Shown here in pieces: positions 1 to 5,219 of a stretch of 5,515 nucleotides of DNA; position 1 is the first letter of the stretch; each line of letters starts with the position of its first letter. The notes under the pieces are model-generated. The model saw nothing but the letters and a program-made list of their open reading frames with translations. It did not search any database and was not told the origin of the DNA. The DNA is taken from the NCBI GenBank assembly GCA_017958935.1, contig JAGDBR010000119.1:1-5515 (forward strand), given 5' to 3'. The translations under genes were made by a program, and so were the position numbers. Source of the stretch: Lachnospiraceae bacterium (GTDB taxonomy: Bacteria; Bacillota_A; Clostridia; Lachnospirales; Lachnospiraceae).

Positions 1-37
1 CACGAGGCTGGCAAAGCGCACGGGACCGCACGGGCAT

Positions 38-68
38 AAAAAAGGCAGGTCCCGGGAGGGGCCTGCCT
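38..68 (-). terminator. Rho-independent terminator of the aldo/keto reductase gene
   Basis: Read on the minus strand, a 7-bp stem AGGCAGG/CCTGCCT (62-68 with 43-49) continues after one C-A mismatch into a 3-bp CCC/GGG inner stem with a four-base loop. A run of six U (43-38) follows directly. It starts 15 bp after the stop codon of the aldo/keto reductase gene. The other side of the hairpin (69-80) is G-rich with no T run, so it should work only in the minus direction. Confidence 0.88.
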
Positions 69-83
69 GAGGGGGAGACGGGG

Positions 84-1022
84 TCAGCGGACGAAGGCCA
101 GTTCTTCGGCGGTCAGCTGACGCGCGCCTGCCTGAGCATTGGAAACGATCTGGCGGACGCTCGTGGCGCCGGGGATCGCGAAGATGTTCGCCTGCTGGGA
201 GATCAGGTAGCGGATCGCGTAGGTCGGCAGATCCATGTCCTTCACGCCGGCAAGCTTCGGCTGCAGTGCGTCGAGCCTGTCCATCATCTCCAGGAACTCC
301 GCGTGCCGCTTGCCGCCCTCATTGAAAGCGGAACGGACCGAGTCCGTGAAGACCGTGCTGCGGCCGTAGCGGCCGGAGAGCAGGCCCTGGTGAAGCGGGC
401 CGCGGGTCAGGACGGAAATGTTCTTCTCGATGCAGAAGTCGAGGAAGCCGTCCTTCTCGACCGTGTCGTTCAGCAGAGAGTAATCGGCCTCGACGACCGT
501 CATCTCGCCGCCGGAAAGCTCATAGAAACGCTTCAGCGTGTCGATCTTCGTCGTGGAGATGCCGTATTCGCGGATGAAGCCCTCGTCCTGCAGCATGCGG
601 AAGCCTTCCACGTACGTCTTTGCAAGCTCGTCCGAGATCGTTTCCTGATGGGCGAGCATGACATCGATCAGGTCGGTGCGGAGGCGGCCCAGGGATGAGT
701 GGACACAGATACGGATCATGTCCGGTGTCGTCAGCGGCACCGGCTGGCCGGACCGCATGCCCCAGTGGCCGCATTTGCTGACGAGGATCAGGCCGTCCCG
801 CCGGCCTTTCAGGGCCTTGCCGAGACGGATCTCCGAAAGCCCGTGCGGCGTGCCGTAGGATTCGGCGACGTCGAAGAGCGTGATGCCGTTCTCGAGTGCG
901 GCCGAGACGATCGCCTCGGCGTCGGCGTCGCTCATTTCGCCCCACTGGTTGCCGATGTTCCAGCAGCCCATGCCGACTGCGGAAGCCGGCGCCTCGATGT
1001 TCCCGAGTTTCTTGAAGATCAT
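84..1022 (-). CDS. Aldo/keto reductase
   Basis: A 312-residue NAD(P)H-dependent oxidoreductase of the aldo/keto reductase superfamily, a single (alpha/beta)8 barrel of usual length and cytosolic (no signal peptide or membrane segment). The catalytic tetrad is visible: Asp51 and Tyr56 in the segment DVAESYG, Lys83 in LVSKCG, and His125 in MLAHQE. The C-terminal cofactor-phosphate segment appears as IPGATSVRQIVSNAQA (283-298). The substrate cannot be read from sequence; such enzymes reduce aldehydes, ketones or sugars. An in-frame ATG lies 31 codons upstream (1115), but the start at 1022 is preferred: it has a perfect AAAGGAGG 7 nt upstream, and the family domain begins right after it (FKKLGN). 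The gene is monocistronic here, divergent from the glycerol-1-phosphate dehydrogenase gene and closed by its own terminator. A link to glycerol metabolism is suggested only by position. Confidence 0.93.
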   Translation of the reverse strand: MIFKKLGNIEAPASAVGMGCWNIGNQWGEMSDADAEAIVSAALENGITLFDVAESYGTPHGLSEIRLGKALKGRRDGLILVSKCGHWGMRSGQPVPLTTPDMIRICVHSSLGRLRTDLIDVMLAHQETISDELAKTYVEGFRMLQDEGFIREYGISTTKIDTLKRFYELSGGEMTVVEADYSLLNDTVEKDGFLDFCIEKNISVLTRGPLHQGLLSGRYGRSTVFTDSVRSAFNEGGKRHAEFLEMMDRLDALQPKLAGVKDMDLPTYAIRYLISQQANIFAIPGATSVRQIVSNAQAGARQLTAEELAFVR

Positions 1023-1029
1023 TGCGGAT

Positions 1030-1037
1030 CCTCCTTT
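1030..1037 (-). promoter_or_regulatory. Ribosome binding site fixing the aldo/keto reductase start
   Basis: On the minus strand this reads AAAGGAGG, with a 7-nt spacer to the ATG at 1022-1020. It rules against the longer in-frame reading from 1115, whose extra 31 residues resemble nothing in the family. Confidence 0.85.
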
Positions 1038-1046
1038 CATGGTCTC

Positions 1047-1068
1047 AAAAGGGGCAGAAAGCCGCCCC
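1047..1068 (-). other. Small hairpin with short U run in the aldo/keto reductase leader
   Basis: On the minus strand GGGGC (1068-1064) can pair with GCCCC (1055-1051) across an 8-nt loop, followed by UUUU (1050-1047). The stem ends about 13 nt before the Shine-Dalgarno site. It resembles a weak attenuator or a structure near the ribosome site, but five base pairs and four U make termination uncertain. Confidence 0.3.
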
Positions 1069-1069
1069 G

Positions 1070-1095
1070 GTATCATTTCTGTTAACAGCGTATCA
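1070..1095. promoter_or_regulatory. Candidate operator: palindrome between two GTATCA repeats
   Basis: CTGTTAACAG (1079-1088) is a perfect 10-bp palindrome. It lies between two direct copies of GTATCA (1070-1075 and 1090-1095) spaced exactly 20 bp, close to two helical turns. The block is in the divergent intergenic region, about 30 bp upstream of the -35 element proposed for the rightward promoter and inside the leader or promoter zone of the leftward gene. This fits a regulator site shared by both genes. The regulator is unknown, and the match to a CcpA cre consensus is poor. Confidence 0.35.
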
Positions 1096-1123
1096 AATAT
1101 TCGCCATAGAATCAAGGTTTTTA

Positions 1124-1152
1124 TTGCGTGAAGGGGCTTTCGGTGGTATGAT
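1124..1152 (+). promoter_or_regulatory. Sigma-A type promoter for the glycerol-1-phosphate dehydrogenase gene
   Basis: The -35 element is TTGCGT (1124-1129) and the -10 element TATGAT (1147-1152), with an ideal 17-bp spacer. TGG directly before the -10 (1144-1146) gives an extended -10 (TGn). Transcription would start near 1159, leaving a leader of about 30 nt that contains little beyond the Shine-Dalgarno site. Confidence 0.7.
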
Positions 1153-1189
1153 TACATCAAATGAGTAAAACCCGAAGGAGGGCTTCTGA

Positions 1190-2401
1190 ATGAGAATCGA
1201 GTGTACCTGCGAACGCGGCTTCCATGAAATGCCGACCGAGGTGATCGAGGTTTCCGAACATGCCGTGGAAAAGGTGGCAGAGATCCTGAAGGATTACCAC
1301 CGTATTTTCATGGTATCCGACGAGAATACATACCGCGTCGAGGGACAGCGGGCGGAGGAGATCCTGAAGGCTTCGGGACAGCTCTGGAAATCTGTCGTTC
1401 TGCCGGTCCCGACGCTGCCGAACGAGCAGACGCTCGGCCGCATCCTGATCGAAGCGGGCGACGCGGCGCAGCCTTATGACATCAACCAGTTCTCCGAGAA
1501 CCCGGACTATGTGCTCGCGGTCGGCGGCGGCTCGATCAACGACTCCTGCCGCATGGTCGCTTACCGCATGGGCATCCCGTACGGCGTCTGCGGCACCGCG
1601 CCTTCGATGGACGGCTATGCCTCCGTGGTGGCGCCGCTTCTTTGCAAGGGCGCGAAGTACGTCTACAACTGCACGATCGCGCGCCATATCATCATCGACC
1701 TGAACGTCAACGAGGAAGCGCCGGAACCGTTGCTTCTTGCGGGCCTCGGCGACCTGCTGGGCAAGTACATCGCGCTGCTCGACTGGGAGATCTCGCGCGA
1801 TCTGACCGGCGAATACTACTGTGAGAACATCGCGAACATGGTGCTCGAAGCGACCGACAAGGCGCTCGCGCTGGCACCGAAGATCAAGAGCCGCGACATC
1901 GAGACGATCCGCGCGATCTCCGAGGGCCTGCTGATCTCGGGCGAAGGCATCGCCTACTGCGGTTCCTCCCGTCCGGCTTCCGGCACGGAGCACATGATCG
2001 CGCAGACCTGGGAGATCATGGACGTCCAGGCGGGACGGCTCCCGTACCTGCACGGTGTGGAAGTCGGCTGCGGCACGTTTGAAGCCGTCGAGATCTTCCG
2101 CCGCGTCTACCGGGAGATCGACGATCCGCGTATCAAGCCGCTGATCGAGAAGTACCTGCCGAAGTTCGACGCCCTGGAAGCGATGCAGAAGGAAGTGCAT
2201 CTGCCGTTCACGCAGACGGACCACGACTTCGTCATCGAAGGCACGCTCAGGGGCCGCACGTTCCGCGAGCGCTATACGATCCTGCAGTACCTCTATGACA
2301 GAGGGCTTCTGGAGGACTATGCGGAGTCGGCTTACAAGGCAATGATGGAGAAGCATTTTTACGGCACCTTCAAGGAGCAGTTCCCGGATTGGGAAGAGTG
2401 A
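1190..2401 (+). CDS. egsA: sn-glycerol-1-phosphate dehydrogenase (EgsA/AraM family)
   Basis: A 403-residue member of the iron-alcohol-dehydrogenase-like fold that interconverts dihydroxyacetone phosphate and sn-glycerol-1-phosphate with NAD(P)H; it is cytosolic. Visible family motifs are the nucleotide-binding GGGSIND (112-118), APSMDGYAS (137-145), GLGDLLGKY (185-193) with the likely metal ligand Asp188, SGTEHMIA (264-271) with His268, and LHGVEVG (287-293) with His288. The three ligands fit the Zn/Ni site known in EgsA and in Bacillus AraM. The N-terminus has Cys5-x-Cys7 and His12, a pattern I recall from other bacterial AraM-like proteins. The start is set by AAGGAGG (1175-1181) 8 nt upstream. 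In Bacillus the product feeds heptaprenylglyceryl phosphate synthesis by PcrB. Here the neighbouring glycerol-3-phosphate oxidation genes suggest it could instead oxidise sn-glycerol-1-phosphate for catabolism, which is inference. A terminator follows 9 nt after the stop. Confidence 0.92.
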   Translation: MRIECTCERGFHEMPTEVIEVSEHAVEKVAEILKDYHRIFMVSDENTYRVEGQRAEEILKASGQLWKSVVLPVPTLPNEQTLGRILIEAGDAAQPYDINQFSENPDYVLAVGGGSINDSCRMVAYRMGIPYGVCGTAPSMDGYASVVAPLLCKGAKYVYNCTIARHIIIDLNVNEEAPEPLLLAGLGDLLGKYIALLDWEISRDLTGEYYCENIANMVLEATDKALALAPKIKSRDIETIRAISEGLLISGEGIAYCGSSRPASGTEHMIAQTWEIMDVQAGRLPYLHGVEVGCGTFEAVEIFRRVYREIDDPRIKPLIEKYLPKFDALEAMQKEVHLPFTQTDHDFVIEGTLRGRTFRERYTILQYLYDRGLLEDYAESAYKAMMEKHFYGTFKEQFPDWEE

Positions 2402-2410
2402 CGGAAAACG

Positions 2411-2451
2411 GCCTTCCGGGCGGCAGCGCGCCGTCCGGGAGGCTTTTCTTC
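2411..2451 (+). terminator. Rho-independent terminator or attenuator before the glycerol-3-phosphate dehydrogenase gene
   Basis: A 14-bp stem pairs 2411-2424 (GCCTTCCGGGCGGC) with 2430-2443 (GCCGTCCGGGAGGC), with two G-U wobbles and the 5-nt loop AGCGC. TTTTCTTC (2444-2451) follows. The stem is very stable but the U run is interrupted, so some read-through is plausible. Only 16 nt lie between the U run and the next start codon, too little for a promoter. The hairpin therefore either separates expression levels within one operon or is a point of antitermination control. Confidence 0.85.
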
Positions 2452-2467
2452 AAGTGAGGGACAGCAT

Positions 2468-3991
2468 ATGTTTGATGTACTGATCATCGGCGGGGGCGTC
2501 GTAGGTTCCGCGTGCGCGCGCGAACTGGCCCGCTACCGCCTGAAAACGGGCGTTTTAGAGAAGAATCTGGACGTCGTGAATGAAACCTCGGGCCGCAACT
2601 CGGGCGTCGTACACGGCGGTTTTGCGTACGATACGGGCACGCTGAAGGCGAAGCTCTGCGTCGAAGGCAACCGCATGATGGACGAACTGGCCGAGGAGCT
2701 GGACTTCCCGTTCATCCGCTGCGGCAAGGTCCTCGTGGGCAATACCGACGAAGACCGGGTGCAGCTGAACCGGACGATCGAGCAGGGCTACCGGAACGGC
2801 GCTTCGAACCTGTTCTTCATCGGCGATGAGGAACTGCACCGGCTCGTGCCGATCGTGATCGGCAAGTTCGCGATGCTGTCGAAGAATTCGGGCATCGTGG
2901 ATCCGTTCCAGTACACGGTCGCGCTCGCGGAGAACGCGGCCGAGAACGGCGTCGAGTATTTCTTCGACCGCGAAGTGACGGGCATCGATAAGGTCGGCGA
3001 GGGAGAAGACCTCCGGTACCTTGTCCATACGGTGAACGGCGACTTCGAGACCCGCTGGGTCATCAATGCCGCGGGCCTCGGCTGCGGGAAAATCTCCGAC
3101 ATGCTGGGCATCACGGGATACCGCGTGATCGGGTCGAAGGGAAGCTACATCATCCTCGACGAACGCACCGGGAAGGACTGCCCGATGCCGGTCTATCCGG
3201 TTCCGTCGAACACCTACATGGGAATCCATGTGACGAACACGATCGACGGCAACGTCATCGTCGGACCGAACGCGATCCCGACGGAGAACTTTGAATATTA
3301 CGGCGTCCCGGCCGAGGACATCGTCTCGCTCGCGGAATCCGCGAACCTGCTGTGGCCGGGCGTGTTCCGCCGTGATTACATCCGGAACTATTCCGGCATC
3401 CTGCCGAAGTGGGTCGACGAGAACGGCGTGATCCAGGATTTCAAGATCGAGATCAAGGACAATATCGCGCCGCACGCGGTGAACCTCGTCGGCATTGAAT
3501 CGCCCGGCCTGACCGCGGCCGTGCCGATCGCGCGGTACGTGATCGGACTGATGCAGCAGCGCGAGGAGTTCGAGGAGAATCCGGACTTCGAGCCGCGCCG
3601 CAAGGGCATCCGGCGGTTCGCGAAGATGACGGACGAAGAGAAGGCGGAAGCGGTCGCGAACGATCCGGATTACGGCGAAGTGATCTGCCGCTGCGAAAAG
3701 GTAACGCGCGCCGAGATCCTGCAGGCGATCCACAACCCGCTGGGCGTCTCGACGATGACCGGCATCAAGTACCGGACCCGCACGATGATGGGCCGGTGCC
3801 AGGGCGGCTACTGCCAGATGCGTCTGGAGAAGATGATCGAGGAAGAACTCGGAAAGAAACCGGAGGACGTCGTGTACGAGCGGAAGGGCTCGAACGTCCT
3901 GTTCGGAACGCTCCGGCCGGAAGGCGGCGAAAACGCTGCGGCAGCCTGCTGCTGCGCGAAGGCGCCGGGAGAGGAGGAAGACCATGCGTAA
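2468..3991 (+). CDS. glpA: GlpA-like FAD-dependent glycerol-3-phosphate dehydrogenase with BFD [2Fe-2S] domain
   Basis: A 507-residue flavoprotein that probably oxidises sn-glycerol-3-phosphate to dihydroxyacetone phosphate. The N-terminal DAO-fold domain (about 1-365) has the FAD motif IIGGGVVGSACAREL (Gly8, Gly10, Gly13), the ribose-binding Glu31, the segment INAAGLGCGKIS (199-210) and GIESPGLTA (342-350). The C-terminal BFD-like domain (about 400-460) carries Cys407-x-Cys409 and Cys444-x4-Cys449 (CRCE, CQGGYC), as in the [2Fe-2S] domain of GlpA. No membrane segment is seen. A low-complexity tail after 480 holds three consecutive cysteines (494-496) and an acidic end. The start has a modest GTGAGGG (2454-2460) 7 nt upstream and follows a terminator hairpin. 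The stop overlaps the next gene by 8 nt, implying translational coupling. Alternative: a related hydroxyacid oxidase such as LhgO, less likely because of the BFD domain and the neighbours. Confidence 0.85.
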   Translation: MFDVLIIGGGVVGSACARELARYRLKTGVLEKNLDVVNETSGRNSGVVHGGFAYDTGTLKAKLCVEGNRMMDELAEELDFPFIRCGKVLVGNTDEDRVQLNRTIEQGYRNGASNLFFIGDEELHRLVPIVIGKFAMLSKNSGIVDPFQYTVALAENAAENGVEYFFDREVTGIDKVGEGEDLRYLVHTVNGDFETRWVINAAGLGCGKISDMLGITGYRVIGSKGSYIILDERTGKDCPMPVYPVPSNTYMGIHVTNTIDGNVIVGPNAIPTENFEYYGVPAEDIVSLAESANLLWPGVFRRDYIRNYSGILPKWVDENGVIQDFKIEIKDNIAPHAVNLVGIESPGLTAAVPIARYVIGLMQQREEFEENPDFEPRRKGIRRFAKMTDEEKAEAVANDPDYGEVICRCEKVTRAEILQAIHNPLGVSTMTGIKYRTRTMMGRCQGGYCQMRLEKMIEEELGKKPEDVVYERKGSNVLFGTLRPEGGENAAAACCCAKAPGEEEDHA

Positions 3992-5219
3992 AGCGGATGT
4001 GGTGATCGTCGGCGGCGGGCCTGCCGGCCTCTCGGCGGCGGTGGAATTATCGAAGAAAGGCGTGGAGGACATCCTGATCCTCGAGCGTGAAGCGCACCTC
4101 GGCGGCATCTTAAGACAATGCATCCACGACGGCTTCGGCCTGACGCGGTTCATGGAATCCCTGTCTGGCCCCGAATACGCGGCACGCTTCATCAAGGAAG
4201 TGCAGGAGCGCAGGATCCCCTACGAGACCGGCTGCACCGTGCTGAACGTGTCGGAAGGCCGGGTCGTGACGTGCGTGACGAAGAACGGGCTGGAGAAGAT
4301 CGAAGCGAAGGCCGTGATCCTGACGATGGGCTGCCGGGAGCGGACGCGCGGCGCGCTGGCGATCCCGGGCGAGCGGCCGGCGGGCGTGTTCACCGCGGGC
4401 GTCGCACAGGCCTACATGAACCTGTACAACCGGATGCCGGCGAAGGAGGTCGTGATCCTCGGAAGCGGCGACATCGGCCTGATCATGGCGCGCCGGCTGA
4501 CGCTGGAGGGCGCGCACGTCAAGGCCGTGTTCGAGATCATGCCGTACGCGAACGGCCTGAGCCGGAACATCGAGCAATGCCTGCACGACTATGACATCCC
4601 GCTGTATCTGAACCATACGGTGACGGAGATCCACGGCGACATGCGCCTGAAAGGCGTCACGGTATCCGAGGTCGACGACCGGCTGAACCCGATCCCGGGG
4701 ACGGAGCAGTATTACGACTGCGACACATTGATCCTGTCGGTCGGCCTGATCCCGGAGAACGAGCTGTCGCTGGATGCGGGCGTCGCGCTCGATCCGCGGA
4801 CGCGCGGGGCCGTCGTCACGGAGCATTTCGAGACGAATGTGCCGGGCATCTTCGCGGCAGGCAACGTCCTGCACGTCCATGACCTCGTGGACTTCGTGTC
4901 GCTGGAGGCGGAAAGCCTCGCGGACGCGGTCGCGCGGTTCGTGGCGGAAGGCGCGCTTCCCGCATGCGGCATCGCGATCGAAACGGACCGCAGCATCAAC
5001 CATACGGTCCCGATGAAGATCTCGGGCGAAGAGGACTTCGTCCTGACGCTTCGCGTATCGCGGCCGATGAAGAACGCGCGGATCGTGATCACGCAGGACG
5101 GGAAAGAGATCCTGTCCCGGAAATACACGAAGGCGCTCCCGGCGGAGATGATCCGGATCCCGGTGAAGAAGGAGCTGCTGAACGGAGAAGGCAATCTGGA
5201 GGTGAGGGCGGTATGCTGA
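3984..5219 (+). CDS. FAD/NAD(P)-dependent oxidoreductase, partner of the GlpA-like protein
   Basis: A 411-residue two-dinucleotide-binding flavoprotein of the pyridine nucleotide-disulphide oxidoreductase superfamily. It has the FAD motif VVIVGGGPAGLSAA (6-19), a second nucleotide motif VVILGSGDIGLIMARRL (156-172; Gly160, Gly162, Gly165) expected to bind NAD(P), and the FAD-closing segment TNVPGIFAAGN (284-294). There is no CxxC redox disulphide; TMGCRERTRG (114-123) has a lone Cys117. Residues from about 340 to 411 look like an added beta-rich domain. No membrane segment is visible. The start has AGGAGG (3972-3977) with a 6-nt spacer and overlaps the upstream gene by 8 nt; the stop overlaps the next gene by 7 nt. 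This gene lies between a GlpA-like and a DUF1667 gene in many Clostridia and in Thermotoga. The inferred role is passing electrons between the glycerol-3-phosphate dehydrogenase and NAD(P) or another carrier. It is not clearly homologous to Escherichia coli GlpB. Confidence 0.82.
   Translation: MRKADVVIVGGGPAGLSAAVELSKKGVEDILILEREAHLGGILRQCIHDGFGLTRFMESLSGPEYAARFIKEVQERRIPYETGCTVLNVSEGRVVTCVTKNGLEKIEAKAVILTMGCRERTRGALAIPGERPAGVFTAGVAQAYMNLYNRMPAKEVVILGSGDIGLIMARRLTLEGAHVKAVFEIMPYANGLSRNIEQCLHDYDIPLYLNHTVTEIHGDMRLKGVTVSEVDDRLNPIPGTEQYYDCDTLILSVGLIPENELSLDAGVALDPRTRGAVVTEHFETNVPGIFAAGNVLHVHDLVDFVSLEAESLADAVARFVAEGALPACGIAIETDRSINHTVPMKISGEEDFVLTLRVSRPMKNARIVITQDGKEILSRKYTKALPAEMIRIPVKKELLNGEGNLEVRAVC

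Noticed and set aside
1..39. Possible 3' end of a plus-strand gene (12 codons then TAA at 37-39), with GCACGGG repeated at 18-24 and 28-34
   Set aside because: Twelve codons give no family evidence. The adjacent hairpin has its U run only on the minus strand, so it does not support a rightward gene ending here. The 7-bp repeat occurs only twice.
1082..1097. CcpA cre-like site overlapping the palindrome
   Set aside because: Alignment to the consensus around the central CG gives about four mismatches, including the flanking TG and CA positions.
1020..1115. Longer start for the aldo/keto reductase (31 extra residues)
   Set aside because: The upstream ATG lacks a good ribosome site and would absorb the leader and operator-like sequence. 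The ATG at 1022 has AAAGGAGG at ideal spacing.
1085..1119. Minus-strand promoter for the aldo/keto reductase gene (TTGATT with a downstream TACGCT or TGATAC)
   Set aside because: TTGATT is a fair -35, but no -10 at 16-18 bp spacing matches better than about three of six positions, so I do not call it.
1157..2356. Long open frame (399 codons) on the minus strand opposite the glycerol-1-phosphate dehydrogenase gene
   Set aside because: Its translation is rich in Arg, Asp, Val and His with no family motif, as expected from the complement of a G+C-rich gene. The plus-strand gene has clear catalytic motifs and a good ribosome site.
2555..4195. Long open frame (546 codons) on the minus strand opposite the GlpA-like gene and the start of the next one
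   Set aside because: It spans two real coupled genes, has the low-complexity Arg/Asp/Val/His composition of an antisense shadow, and shows no recognisable domain.
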